From Hephaestia mangrovi (GTDB taxonomy: Bacteria; Pseudomonadota; Alphaproteobacteria; Sphingomonadales; Sphingomonadaceae): a stretch of 64,000 nt of DNA. The stretch is from NCBI RefSeq assembly GCF_019880555.1, contig NZ_JAINVU010000001.1, positions 744,001-808,000 of the forward strand. The letters are read 5' to 3'. The notes under the pieces are model-generated. The model was not told where the DNA came from and searched no databases. It was given only the letters and a program-made list of their open reading frames with translations. Made by a program: the position numbers and the translations under genes. Below, piece after piece: positions 34,960-44,166 of the stretch. The first letter of the stretch is position 1, and each line of letters starts with the position of its first letter.

Positions 34960-37338
34960 ATGGCCTCGCGTTCCGCTTATTCCTCCCGGCTCGATCCGAC
35001 GCGCAGCGCAGCGCTGATCGCCGGCGCAGCGGGGTTGGCGGCGGCGCTGCTGATCCTGTGGCTGGTGGGAAGCGTTGCGGTCGCAGCGGGCTTCCTGGCC
35101 ACCGCGCTGCTTCTCTTCGGCGTCGCGCTGGCCTGGCGCCGGTTAGCGCCGGCGCGCGCGCAGGACGAGGTCCGCCCGGTCGATTGGTCGGTTGCCCATG
35201 CCTTGGCCGAGGCGAGCACCGATGCCGTCGCGGTGACCGATCGCGGCGGGCGGCTGGTATGCGCCAACGATCGCTATGAGGCGCTGTTCGGTGGGTTCCC
35301 CACGCCGCCCGGCCTGCCGCTGACCGAAGACGGCGTCGCGGCGTTGACCGCGGCCGGCCGCGCGGCATGGCGAGACGGCCGCGGCCGGATCGATCAATTG
35401 CTCTCGCGCGGCACGCCGCTCGCGGTCGATATCGTCCGCGCCGGCACCGAGCAGGACATGCTGGTGTGGCGTTTCTCGGGCAGCGAAGGGCTCGATCTCG
35501 CCGCCAGCGCCGCCGCGCTGATCGGCGGCAGGCATGGCGATCGGCTCGCCGCCGCGGGGATCATGCTGGCGCTGGTCTCGCCTGACGGCCGAATCCGCGC
35601 CGCCAACCGCGTGTTTCGCGCACGCGCGATGGGGCATGAGGAAGGCGCGATCATCGGCGGCGATTTCGCCCGCTTCCTCGTCACCGATTCGCGCGGCCTC
35701 GTCCGTTTCGAGCGCGAAGGCACCACCGGCGTCCCGGTGCGCGTGTTGCAGGTGCCGTTCCTCGACGGCGAGGATGCGCCGCTGCTCGTCGCGCTGGTCG
35801 ATGAAGAGGGCGTGCAGCGCGCCAGCGACGGCAATGCCGCGCAACAGGTGCGCAGCCTGATCTCGATGCTGCCGTTCGGCATGGCACTGGTCGATCGCGA
35901 CAGCCGCTTCATCGAGATGAACAGCGCCTTCGAGCGGGCGGCCGAGGTGGATTCGTCCAACCCGCCCGTTTTCCCCGGCGATCTCGTCGTGCGCGAGGAC
36001 AAGACCGCCGTCGCCGACGCGATCCGCCGGTTCGCCAACGGATCCGGGCACGTCACCGATATCGCGGTCCGCCTGAAGGGCCATCCCGACGAGCCGGTCG
36101 CGCTGACCATCGCCGGCGCGCGCGGGCTGGGCGATGCCGCGGTGCTGCTCAGCCTCAAGGATAATAGCGAGGAAAGCCGGCTCAAGCGCGAGGTCGAGCA
36201 GGCGACCAAGATGCGCGCGGTCGGGCAGCTCGCCGGCGGCGTCGCCCACGATTTCAACAATGTGCTCACCGCGATCATCGGCCATTGCGACCTGATGCTG
36301 ATGCGCCATTCGCCCGGTGACAGCGATTATGATGACATCCAGCAGATCAAGGCCAATTCGAATCGCGCCGCCAGCCTGACCCGCCAGTTGCTCGCCTTCT
36401 CGCGGCAGCAGACGCTGCGCCCGCAGATCCTGCAATTGCCCGACGTGATTTCGGAAGTGTCGAACCTGCTCAAGCGGCTGCTCGGCGAAACGGTGACGCT
36501 GACGGTCAAGCACGGCCGCAACCTCGGGCCGATCCGCGCCGATCCGGGGCAGCTCGAACAGGTCGTCGTCAATCTCGCGGTCAATGCCAAGGATGCGATC
36601 GGCGCGGGCGGCGGCAGGCTGATGATCGAAACGCTGTCGGTGACGGCGGCCGAGGTGCGCCGGATGGACAGCGAGTTGCTGCCGATCGCGGATTATACCG
36701 CGCTGCGCCTGACCGATACCGGCACCGGCATTCCGCCCGATATCCTGCCCAAGATTTTCGAGCCGTTCTTCACCACCAAGGATATCGGCAAGGGCACCGG
36801 GCTCGGCCTCTCCACGGTCTATGGTATCGTCAAGCAATCGGGCGGTTATATCTTCGCCAGCTCGAAGCCGGGGAAGGGCGCTACCTTCACGATCTATTTC
36901 CCGGTCCATGCCGAAGGCGCGCCGACGCAGGCCGCGCGCCCGGCGCTGCGCGACAAGCCGGGCGATCTGTGGGGCTCGGGCACGATCCTGCTGGTCGAGG
37001 ACGAGGATATGGTCCGCGCGGTTGCCGAGCGCGCGCTGACACGGCAGGGCTATACCGTGCTGACCGCGGAAAACGGCGAAGCGGCGCTGCAGTTGATCGC
37101 CGAATCGGAACGGCCCGATCTGCTCATCTCCGATGTCGTCATGCCGACGATGGACGGCCCTACGATGGTCGCGCGCGTGCGCAAACGCTATCCCGATCTG
37201 CCGATCCTGTTCATGTCGGGCTATGCCGAGGAGCAATTGCGCAAGTCGATCGACATCGATCATGTCGCTTTCCTGCCGAAACCCTTTTCGGTGCAGCAGC
37301 TTGCCGAAGCCGCGCGCGATGCGCTGACGGTAAAATAG
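34960..37338 (+). CDS. cckA: cell cycle hybrid histidine kinase CckA
   Basis: 792 residues. Two N-terminal membrane helices (about 18-62), PAS-like regions (about 75-400), the HisKA domain with His430 in [17 protein letters not shown], the ATPase domain ([34 protein letters not shown]) and a C-terminal receiver with Asp725 in [11 protein letters not shown]. This is the standard CckA layout: it passes phosphate through ChpT to CtrA and CpdR to control cell cycle and motility. chpT and ctrA are outside the window. A single-domain response regulator follows 40 bp downstream. Confidence 0.93.
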   Translation: MASRSAYSSRLDPTRSAALIAGAAGLAAALLILWLVGSVAVAAGFLATALLLFGVALAWRRLAPARAQDEVRPVDWSVAHALAEASTDAVAVTDRGGRLVCANDRYEALFGGFPTPPGLPLTEDGVAALTAAGRAAWRDGRGRIDQLLSRGTPLAVDIVRAGTEQDMLVWRFSGSEGLDLAASAAALIGGRHGDRLAAAGIMLALVSPDGRIRAANRVFRARAMGHEEGAIIGGDFARFLVTDSRGLVRFEREGTTGVPVRVLQVPFLDGEDAPLLVALVDEEGVQRASDGNAAQQVRSLISMLPFGMALVDRDSRFIEMNSAFERAAEVDSSNPPVFPGDLVVREDKTAVADAIRRFANGSGHVTDIAVRLKGHPDEPVALTIAGARGLGDAAVLLSLKDNSEESRLKREVEQATKMRAVGQLAGGVAHDFNNVLTAIIGHCDLMLMRHSPGDSDYDDIQQIKANSNRAASLTRQLLAFSRQQTLRPQILQLPDVISEVSNLLKRLLGETVTLTVKHGRNLGPIRADPGQLEQVVVNLAVNAKDAIGAGGGRLMIETLSVTAAEVRRMDSELLPIADYTALRLTDTGTGIPPDILPKIFEPFFTTKDIGKGTGLGLSTVYGIVKQSGGYIFASSKPGKGATFTIYFPVHAEGAPTQAARPALRDKPGDLWGSGTILLVEDEDMVRAVAERALTRQGYTVLTAENGEAALQLIAESERPDLLISDVVMPTMDGPTMVARVRKRYPDLPILFMSGYAEEQLRKSIDIDHVAFLPKPFSVQQLAEAARDALTVK

Positions 37339-37378
37339 CCGCTGGCGGCGGGTTTATAGCGGCGCTAAAGCTCCGTCG

Positions 37379-37732
37379 ATGAGTAGCTCCCGCCGCGTCC
37401 TGGTCGTCGAAGACGAACCCTTGATCTCGATGATGCTCGAGGATTTTCTCGACATGCTCGGTCATCAGTCGGCCGGCACTGCCGACACCGTGGAAGACGC
37501 ACTCGCGCTGGTCGAAGCCGGCGGCCTCGACGCCGCCATCCTCGACGTCAATCTTCGCGGCGGCGAAAAGAGCTGGCCCGTCGCCGACGTGCTGGCCGGC
37601 AAGGGCATTCCCTTCGTGCTCGCGACCGGCGGCAGCGATGAGACCATCGCAGGCCCGCATCGCGGCCGCCCGACACTGGATAAGCCGTTCACGCTCGACG
37701 GCGTCAAACAGGCGCTCGCTGCTCTGTCCTAG
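37379..37732 (+). CDS. single-domain response regulator
   Basis: 117 residues, one receiver domain with the acidic pocket Glu11-Asp12, phosphoacceptor Asp56 (AILDVNLRGG) and Lys102 (LDKPF). There is no output domain, so it acts by protein contact, as CpdR/DivK-type proteins do. It lies 40 bp after cckA and may be co-transcribed, but whether CckA signals to it is unknown. Its TAG stop is the first triplet of a dispersed repeat. Confidence 0.87.
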   Translation: MSSSRRVLVVEDEPLISMMLEDFLDMLGHQSAGTADTVEDALALVEAGGLDAAILDVNLRGGEKSWPVADVLAGKGIPFVLATGGSDETIAGPHRGRPTLDKPFTLDGVKQALAALS

Positions 37733-37856
37733 TCACCTGGATCTTAAGTTCGCGTCACAAGTGTCGTCATGCTGAACTTGGTTCAGCATCCAGGGTGCAA
37801 CGATCGCGATCCGCGTGCGGCCGGCGTGGCGCCATGGACCCTGAAACGAGTCCGCC
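37730..37856 (+). repeat. dispersed intergenic repeat, copy 2, long form starting at the stop codon
   Basis: Starts with TAGTCACCTGGATCTTAAGT, continues to TCGCGTCACAAGTGTCG and then the common core CATGCTGAACTTGGTTCAGCA. The right half is CCATGGACCCTGAAACGAG. The first triplet is the stop codon of the response regulator gene. The remaining ~90 bp before 37948 hold nothing recognisable. Confidence 0.65.
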
Positions 37857-37947
37857 GTGGCGGGTGAAGCTGGCGAAGCATTCACCCCGGCCCAATGGGC
37901 GGGCGTGCATCGGCCTGATCGCGGCCAAGCCTGACTGTCGATCGGCC

Positions 37948-38463
37948 CTAGGCGATCCGTTCGGGCACTTCGGCCGCGTCGTCGTCAAGAGCGCTTTGCG
38001 GCGCGACTGCTTCCCAAGGAAACACGAACCAGTCCTTGGTTTCCGCCCGGTCGATCGTCCGCGCGCGATAATCGACGCGCTGCGACGAGCCTGAATTGTC
38101 AATCAGCGTCGCGAAGCGGATGTTCTCGGCGATCCCGCCAGCGTCGATCAATGCGCGGCGCAGCTTGGCGATCGTGCCGCCGGTGTCGTTGATATCGTCG
38201 AGGAACAGCAGCCGCTCGCCCTCGCGCGTGCGGGCGGCAAGCCGGACCAGCGGCGCGTCGGCGAAATCGGGTACCTCGCTCGAATGATCGACCGACAGCA
38301 TCGGCAGGCCCGTCGCGTGGCTCAGATAGACCGCCGGTGCCAGCCCGCCGCGGCCGATGCCGATGATGAACGACGGTGTCCAGGCATCGGCGCCGATCTG
38401 GTTCGCCAGTTCGAGCACCTGCGCGACATAATCGTCATGGCCGATCCGCGTGAACACCGGCAT
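37948..38463 (-). CDS. phosphoribosyltransferase family protein
   Basis: 171 residues. The type I PRTase fold shows IIGIGRGGLAPAVYLSHATG and the PRPP loop LLFLDDINDTGGTIAKL. It resembles hypoxanthine/xanthine-guanine PRTases, and its position directly after adenosine deaminase (one-base TGATG overlap) fits purine salvage: adenosine to inosine, then base to nucleotide. The exact base specificity cannot be read. Confidence 0.85.
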   Translation of the reverse strand: MPVFTRIGHDDYVAQVLELANQIGADAWTPSFIIGIGRGGLAPAVYLSHATGLPMLSVDHSSEVPDFADAPLVRLAARTREGERLLFLDDINDTGGTIAKLRRALIDAGGIAENIRFATLIDNSGSSQRVDYRARTIDRAETKDWFVFPWEAVAPQSALDDDAAEVPERIA

Positions 38464-39479
38464 CAGGCGTTCGCCGCCACATAGGCGTCGAGCCGGGCGC
38501 AGTGCGCCGCCACCGTCTCGTCGTCGAGGAAAGAGCCGAGGAAGCTGTTGCGCGCCAGCGTGACGATGTCGTCGCGGTCGAGCCCGCGCGCCTCGGCCGC
38601 CGCCAGGTAATTGTCGACGACATAGCCGCCGAAATAGGCCGGATCGTCCGAATTGATCGTCGCGCGCAGGCCGGTGCGCAGCATGCGGTCGATCGGATGC
38701 TGCGTCATGTCGTCGATGACGCACAGCTTGAGGTTGGACAGCGGGCAGACCGTCAGCGTCATCCCTGTCCGCGCCAGGTGCGCGGTCAGCACCGGATCTT
38801 CCAGGCTGCGGTTGCCATGGTCCAGCCGGTCGATCTTGAGAATTTCGAGCGCCTGGTGGACATATTCGGGTGGCCCTTCCTCCCCGGCATGGGCGACGAT
38901 CTTGAGCCCCTTGTCGCGCGCCTTGGCGAACACGCGGGCGAATTTCTCCGGCGGGTGGCCGACTTCCGACGAATCGAGCCCCACGCCGGCGATGCGATCG
39001 AGCCAGGGCTCCGCCGCCTCCAGCGTCGCGAACGCGGCGTCCTCGTCCAGGTGGCGCAGGAAGCACAGGATCAGCTTGGAGGTCAGGCCGTGCTTGTCCT
39101 CGGCTTCGGCCATCGCCGACAGCAGCCCTTCGATGACGGTCGCGAAGCGAATGCCGCGATCGGTGTGCGTCTGGGGATCGAAGAAGATTTCCGCATGAAC
39201 CACGCCGTCGGCCGCAGCGCGATCGAAATAGGCCGCGGCGAGATCGTGGAAGTCGCGCTGCTCGCGCAGCACATTGGCGCCCTGATAATAGATGTCGAGG
39301 AAATCCTGCAGCTTGGTGAAGCTATAGGCGGCGCGTACCTCCTCGACGCTGCCGAACGGGATCGACACGCCGTTACGCTCGGCGAGCCTCACCATCAATT
39401 CGGGCTCGAGGCTGCCCTCGATATGCAGATGAAGCTCGGCCTTGGGCAGGCCGCGGACGAAGCTGGTCAGGTCTGTCAT
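38463..39479 (-). CDS. add: adenosine deaminase
   Basis: 338 residues. Zinc ligands His17 and His19 in ELHLHIEGS, the conserved VAHAGEEGPP, the HGNR segment and the catalytic pair in NSDDPAYFGG are present. It deaminates adenosine to inosine. An adenine deaminase subtype is possible because the two are close, but the length and the GSLEPELM segment fit either. The ATG at 39479 starts the conserved N-terminus; a long in-frame extension is not used. Confidence 0.9.
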   Translation of the reverse strand: MTDLTSFVRGLPKAELHLHIEGSLEPELMVRLAERNGVSIPFGSVEEVRAAYSFTKLQDFLDIYYQGANVLREQRDFHDLAAAYFDRAAADGVVHAEIFFDPQTHTDRGIRFATVIEGLLSAMAEAEDKHGLTSKLILCFLRHLDEDAAFATLEAAEPWLDRIAGVGLDSSEVGHPPEKFARVFAKARDKGLKIVAHAGEEGPPEYVHQALEILKIDRLDHGNRSLEDPVLTAHLARTGMTLTVCPLSNLKLCVIDDMTQHPIDRMLRTGLRATINSDDPAYFGGYVVDNYLAAAEARGLDRDDIVTLARNSFLGSFLDDETVAAHCARLDAYVAANA

Positions 39480-39525
39480 GCCCCGCTTCATCGCGCGCGT
39501 GGCGGCGACAGGCAAGCGCCGACTT

Positions 39526-39551
39526 GGAACAGTTCGCATTCCTCTCCCGTT
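39526..39551 (+). promoter_or_regulatory. EcfG-type general stress promoter of the Gln/His-rich secreted protein
   Basis: GGAAC at 39526-39530, 17 bases, CGTT at 39548-39551; an exact match. It is 25 bp upstream of the start codon of the gene at 39577, giving a short leader that contains AAGGAGG. Confidence 0.65.
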
Positions 39552-39576
39552 ATTGGCACCCGCAAGGAGGTTACAG

Positions 39577-40824
39577 ATGCGTAATGTGTTGCTTACCACG
39601 TCTGCCCTGGCCGCGCTGCTGGCCGCCCCCGTGCTGGCGCAGGACCATGGGCATGGCGCGCCGCAGGACGGCAGGAAACAGGCCGCATCGAGCAAGGAGG
39701 CCGGGCGATCGCACCAGACGGCGCCTCGGCAAAAGGCCGACCGGCATCAACAGGCGGCACAATCAATAACGCAGCGCCAACCCGCGCAGCATCAGGAAAG
39801 CTCGAAGCGGCGCGAACAGCCCGAGCATCAGGCGTCGTCGCAACAGCGCCAGCAGTCCCCGCATCAGGCCGCCCCGCAACAGCACGAACAACCGCAAGCC
39901 GCGCAGGATCGCGGCCACGCGCGGCCGGGGCCGCAGCAACAGGCGCAAGGCCGCCCCGGCTCGCAATCACCGCAATCGTCGCGCGATCATTCCGGTAACG
40001 ACCGCCAGCAGGGACAGACCGGCCCCGGCGGGCAACCCGGCCGTCAGGAGCACGGTCATGGAAGCCGCACCGAGCGCCAGCCGGCGCCCAACCTCACGCA
40101 ATTGCGCCAACGCGCGCAGCAGGAGCGGCAGCATGTCGCCGAACGCGCGTTATGGCGTTCCAGCCAGCCCCAGGCGCGCAAGGACAGACCGAAGCCAGAT
40201 CGACGGCCAGTGGTCGTCACCGATCGTGCCTATGTCGCGCAATTGCCCAGGCAGCAGCATCATTTCGTCGATGGGTGCCCGCCCGGACACGGCTGCTTGC
40301 CGCCGGGGCAGGTAAAGCAGCTCTACGCCGCCCGCCATCCGTCGGATGGCTGGTGGCGCTGGCGCCAGCAGCAGGACGCCGCATATCGATACGATTCGGG
40401 CTATGTCTATCGCATCAACCCGGCAACCCAGACGATCGTTTCGTACGTGCCGGTGCTGGGCGGCGCGCTTGCCGTCGGCAACGCCTGGCCGAGCAATTAT
40501 GCCGTTGAGCAGGCGCCGGATTATTATGCGGATTATTACGGCGACTATAACAAGCCATACGCTTATCGTTATGCCGACAACGTGCTCTATGGCGTCGATC
40601 CCCAGAGCAATCAGATCGAGCAGATCGCCGCGCTGCTCACCGGCAGCGACTGGTCGATCGGCCAGGCGATGCCGGATGGCTATGGCATCTACAACGTGCC
40701 CTATGATTATCGCGATCGATATTACGACACGTCCGATGCCTGGTATCGTTACGATGATGGTTACGTCTATCGCATCGATCCGAAGACCCGGCTGATCGAG
40801 GCCGCCATCCAGTTGCTCGCCTGA
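39577..40824 (+). CDS. secreted Gln/His-rich protein with C-terminal repeat domain
   Basis: 415 residues. A signal peptide (about 1-21, ending APVLAQ) is followed by about 200 residues of Gln/His/Arg/Pro-rich, probably disordered sequence. A C-terminal region then carries three imperfect repeats, each with YRY-(D/A)-x-GYVYRI(N/D)P and a following hydrophobic strand. Many Tyr and Asp residues mark the end. Similar YxYxDG...YxIDP repeats occur in small RcnB-like envelope proteins of sphingomonads. AAGGAGG precedes the ATG at six bases. The upstream EcfG site marks it as a probable stress protein. Confidence 0.8.
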   Translation: MRNVLLTTSALAALLAAPVLAQDHGHGAPQDGRKQAASSKEAGRSHQTAPRQKADRHQQAAQSITQRQPAQHQESSKRREQPEHQASSQQRQQSPHQAAPQQHEQPQAAQDRGHARPGPQQQAQGRPGSQSPQSSRDHSGNDRQQGQTGPGGQPGRQEHGHGSRTERQPAPNLTQLRQRAQQERQHVAERALWRSSQPQARKDRPKPDRRPVVVTDRAYVAQLPRQQHHFVDGCPPGHGCLPPGQVKQLYAARHPSDGWWRWRQQQDAAYRYDSGYVYRINPATQTIVSYVPVLGGALAVGNAWPSNYAVEQAPDYYADYYGDYNKPYAYRYADNVLYGVDPQSNQIEQIAALLTGSDWSIGQAMPDGYGIYNVPYDYRDRYYDTSDAWYRYDDGYVYRIDPKTRLIEAAIQLLA

Positions 40825-40838
40825 GAGGAGAGAATCCC

Positions 40839-41432
40839 GTGAAAAAGCTATCGATCTTCGCTCTCGGCATGCCGCTGGCGGCACTCGCTCTCGCCGGGTG
40901 TAGCGGCGGCAAGGGAACCGCCAATGAACAGGCGGCGGTCGCCGATGCCGGCAATGCGACGATGGTGACGCCGAGCGACAAGACGCTGGCCGATATGTTC
41001 GGCGGAGACGATCTCGATACGATGGGCGATGTCGTGAAGACCGCCGGGCTCGATACCGTGCTCGATGGCGTCGGGCCTTATACGGTGTTTGCGCCGACCG
41101 ACGATGCGTTCAACGCGCTCGGCACCGATCGCGTCGACGCGATGAAGCAGGACGACATGAAGGCGCAAGATGCGGCGCTCGTCCAGGCGCATATCGTGCC
41201 CGGCTTCATCACCGCCGCCGACATCGCCAATGCGATCGACGCCGGCAATGGCTCGGCCAGGATGACCACCATGTCGGGCGGCACACTGACCTTCACCAAG
41301 TCCGGCGATACGATTCAGGTCGCATCCGATGACGGCAGCCAGGCGACGCTGACCGGGGATGAAGCGCTTGGCTCGAATGGTGCGATCCACCCCGTCTCCG
41401 CGCTCCTGGTCAAGAGCACCGCCGCCTCCTAG
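40839..41432 (+). CDS. fasciclin (FAS1) domain lipoprotein
   Basis: 197 residues. Lipobox LAGC with Cys21, a short linker, then one FAS1 domain (about 45-195) with the family segments TLADMFGG, GPYTVFAPTDDAFNAL, QAHIVPGF and HPVSALLV. FAS1 domains mediate adhesion; in bacteria they are often stress-induced. It starts 15 bp after the Gln/His-rich gene, so the same EcfG promoter probably drives both. GTG start behind GAGAGGAG. Confidence 0.9.
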   Translation: MKKLSIFALGMPLAALALAGCSGGKGTANEQAAVADAGNATMVTPSDKTLADMFGGDDLDTMGDVVKTAGLDTVLDGVGPYTVFAPTDDAFNALGTDRVDAMKQDDMKAQDAALVQAHIVPGFITAADIANAIDAGNGSARMTTMSGGTLTFTKSGDTIQVASDDGSQATLTGDEALGSNGAIHPVSALLVKSTAAS

Positions 41433-41485
41433 GCGCCCCCTCGGCCGATATGGTTCGTTTGGGGCGGGCCGAATGCGGAAACATC

Positions 41486-41580
41486 GTCATGCTGAACTCG
41501 TTTCAGCATCCTTGGAGCAACCGTGGCTCGCACGCGCTACGCTGATGGAGCCCCGTGGGCCCTGAAATACGTGCAGGATG
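41486..41580 (+). repeat. dispersed intergenic repeat, copy 3
   Basis: Core GTCATGCTGAACTCGTTTCAG then CATCCTTGGAGCAACC; right half CCCGTGGGCCCTGAAATACG. It lacks the long left extension of copies 2, 4 and 5. Confidence 0.6.
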
Positions 41581-41600
41581 AAGGTCCGATATAAGACTTC

Positions 41601-43421
41601 CTAGCGTTCGCCGAACAATTCAGCCTGGGTCTTTTCCAGTTCTTCGGCATAGCGCCGACGGACATAGCTTTCGGACAGCAGGCCAAGCACCCGACCATCG
41701 TGGCCGACGACGGCGAGTTCGTCGGCGCCGGTGGAATCGAACAGGCGCATGATGCCGGCCAGGTCCATGTCGGGGGTAAGCGCGACCTCGGGATGGATCG
41801 CGACGGTGCCGATCGGCGCGTTTGCATCCGATTCCTCGGCGAAGGCGCGGGCCGGTTGCGCGATTCCGGCATAACCGCCCTCGTCGTCGGTCAGCACGAC
41901 ACGGCTGGTCGAGCCGAGTGGAAAGCGGCGGCGGAACTCGGCGATCGTTGTCGCGGCCGGTGTGGCGTTGGCTTCGCGGCGCATCATGCGACCTGCGGTC
42001 AGCGTCTTCATCCAGCCGACGTCGCGCGCGCTCTTGATCGTTTCGCCGCGCAGGTGGAAACGCCAGGTCGAGAACGAATAGCCGAACAACTCGCGCACCA
42101 GCGTCGAAGCGACCAGCGAGGCGGCGATCACCGCGCCGGTCAACGAAAAGTTCTGCGTCGATTCGAGCACCAGCATCGCCATCGTCATCGGCCCGCCGAC
42201 CACCGCGACGGCGAGCGCAGCCATGCCGACCAGCGCCGCGTCGCGATCGTCGACCAGCGCGCGATTGGCGAACCACGCCAGGCCGTCGGCGTAGAGATGC
42301 CCGACCAGGGTGCCGAGGAACAGCGAGGCGAAGAATAGCCCGCCGCGAAACCCGAAGCCGAGCGAGATCACCGAGGCGGTCGATTTGGCGAGGAACACCA
42401 GCGCGATGAACCCGATCGACGCGCCGACCGCGAGATCGGCGTGCAGCGCGCCATGCCCCGACGACAGAACTTGCGGCGTGATCGCGGCGAGCGGGATCAG
42501 CAGCAGCCCGCCGACCGCCGGCCGCGCCCAATCGGGCAGCCTCGATCGCCGCACGCCTTGCTCGACCCAGGTCACCGTCTGCATCAGGACGATGCCGACG
42601 CCGGCGCACACCGCGCCCAGCGCCGCATACAGCAAATAATGATGCGCCTCCGTCACCGGATCGGAGGGAATGGCGATCACATAGGGTTCGACGTTCAGGC
42701 TCTGCGCGACCAGCGATGCGGTCAGCGCGGCAGCGGCGACCGGCGCGATGGCCGAGGGCGTGTAGGCGCCGATGACGATCTCGAACGCGTAGAAGGCGCC
42801 CGCCAGCGGCGCGCCGAACGCGGCGCCGATCGCGGCACCCGCACCGGCGCCGACGAGGTTGCGGACGTCGGCGCGGCGCAGGTTGAGCAGCGCTCCCGTC
42901 ACCGATCCGATCGCCGCGCCAAGCTGCGCATAGGCCGCTTCGAGGCCGACCGATGCGCCGAAACCGTTGGAAATGATCGTCTGCCCGGAAATCACCAGGC
43001 TATCGGGCACCGACATGCGGCCGCCGTGCAGCGCGTTCGCCTCCACCGCGTCGACCAGTCGGCGGTGGCGCGCCTTGACGATCAGTGAGAAGCCGCCGAG
43101 CAGCAGACCGCCGAGGGGCAGGGCGATCAGCACGAACAGCGGCAGCGATGGCGTCGCGCTCAGCCGGTCTTCGCTCGGCACGCCGAACAGCAGGTGCTGG
43201 ATGGTGCGCGAGATGCCGCCCTGCACGATCGACAGCAGCCCGGCCCCCGCGCCGACGCCCACCGCGACCAGAATGAACGCGATCTCGCTCGACCGGACGC
43301 GCCGGCGCAGACCATTGATGGGTCGAAGGACGCGATAGATGACGGGCAACGGTCCGGACTCTCGAAAGCGGCGCACCGTCGCTAGCCAGTTTTTCCAATC
43401 AGAGGAACCCTTGAGCGCCAT
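41601..43421 (-). CDS. ClC-type chloride channel/transporter with two CBS domains
   Basis: 606 residues. Voltage_CLC core (about 45-445) with the selectivity-filter glutamate Glu161 in GFGASVGLEAAY, the segment GAAIGAAFGAPLAGAFYAFEI and a late FFASLFLGTLVGH. Two CBS domains (about 465-590) form the cytoplasmic regulatory end. A proton-coupled Cl- exchanger or a channel cannot be told apart from the sequence alone. Divergent from the small gene at 43543. Confidence 0.92.
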   Translation of the reverse strand: MALKGSSDWKNWLATVRRFRESGPLPVIYRVLRPINGLRRRVRSSEIAFILVAVGVGAGAGLLSIVQGGISRTIQHLLFGVPSEDRLSATPSLPLFVLIALPLGGLLLGGFSLIVKARHRRLVDAVEANALHGGRMSVPDSLVISGQTIISNGFGASVGLEAAYAQLGAAIGSVTGALLNLRRADVRNLVGAGAGAAIGAAFGAPLAGAFYAFEIVIGAYTPSAIAPVAAAALTASLVAQSLNVEPYVIAIPSDPVTEAHHYLLYAALGAVCAGVGIVLMQTVTWVEQGVRRSRLPDWARPAVGGLLLIPLAAITPQVLSSGHGALHADLAVGASIGFIALVFLAKSTASVISLGFGFRGGLFFASLFLGTLVGHLYADGLAWFANRALVDDRDAALVGMAALAVAVVGGPMTMAMLVLESTQNFSLTGAVIAASLVASTLVRELFGYSFSTWRFHLRGETIKSARDVGWMKTLTAGRMMRREANATPAATTIAEFRRRFPLGSTSRVVLTDDEGGYAGIAQPARAFAEESDANAPIGTVAIHPEVALTPDMDLAGIMRLFDSTGADELAVVGHDGRVLGLLSESYVRRRYAEELEKTQAELFGER

Positions 43422-43542
43422 CGCGCGCCCACTCGTCGCGGTTCGGCCCCGGCGTATCTCGCAACCGCAATATATTCATCCTGACTTCATGGACGCGTCA
43501 TCCTTTTGGTGTAGATGATCTTAACGTGAAGGAGGGTCGAGT

Positions 43543-43764
43543 ATGCGGGCCTTGCTGTTTCTCCTGTTGATCGCGGCCGCCGCCGGAGCGGGGTACGTGG
43601 CATATCGTCGTCAGCGCGCGGCGATGCGTCGCCGTCGCCGCAATGCATGGCATGCCAGACGCGAGGAGGAGGATCGGATCTGGTACGAAACCGCCGGCCA
43701 TTCGGCGGATGACGGCGAACCGCTGCCGATCAAGCGGCCAGGCGATGCACCTAACGGCATCTAG
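43543..43764 (+). CDS. small single-pass membrane protein
   Basis: 73 residues. One N-terminal transmembrane helix (about 3-20), a strongly basic stretch (RRQRAAMRRRRRNAWHARR) and an acidic-to-neutral tail. The orientation rule predicts a cytoplasmic tail. AAGGAGGG before the ATG supports translation. No family recognised. Its TAG stop begins a dispersed repeat. Confidence 0.65.
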   Translation: MRALLFLLLIAAAAGAGYVAYRRQRAAMRRRRRNAWHARREEEDRIWYETAGHSADDGEPLPIKRPGDAPNGI

Positions 43765-43888
43765 TCACCTGAATCCAAAAGTTCGCGTCATAAGTGTCGT
43801 CATGCTGAACTTGTTTCAGCATCCATGGCGCACCGCCGACCGCCTCGCTTGGCGATGGGGGCACCATGGACCTTGAAACGAGGATTCG
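43762..43888 (+). repeat. dispersed intergenic repeat, copy 4, long form starting at the stop codon
   Basis: TAGTCACCTGAATCCAAAAG, then TTCGCGTCATAAGTGTCG and the core CATGCTGAACTTGTTTCAGCA; right half CCATGGACCTTGAAACGAG. The first triplet is the stop codon of the small membrane protein gene. Confidence 0.65.
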
Positions 43889-43926
43889 ATCTTGATGCAG
43901 CGAAGTTCCACCACACTGGCCGATAG

Positions 43927-44073
43927 TTACGAGCGCCCGGTGCGCGGGGTTTCGCACCGCGCGAGGCGGTGCAACAAGCGCTCGAACTGGCGGTCGCTCT
44001 CGCGTTCGGCGAGCGGATAGCTCTTGCGCAGGCTGCTGCTCATCGCCTGCAGGCGATCACGGTATGACGACAT
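43927..44073 (-). CDS. possible small hydrophilic protein (48 residues)
   Basis: MSSYRDRLQAMSSSLRKSY followed by a charged helix-forming stretch ending TPRTGRS. Third codon positions are almost all G or C, as in real genes here. No strong ribosome binding site. The final 13 bases (CGGGCGCTCGTAA on the minus strand) are identical to the end of thpR 240 bp away. Reported as a candidate only. Confidence 0.4.
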   Translation of the reverse strand: MSSYRDRLQAMSSSLRKSYPLAERESDRQFERLLHRLARCETPRTGRS

Positions 44074-44166
44074 GGAAACGGGGTCCGGGAGTGGCAAGGA
44101 TCGACCCGCAGTAACTCACCGCATCACTGTCGGTTCACTCGTCTCGTCGCATTTTGCCCGCTATGG

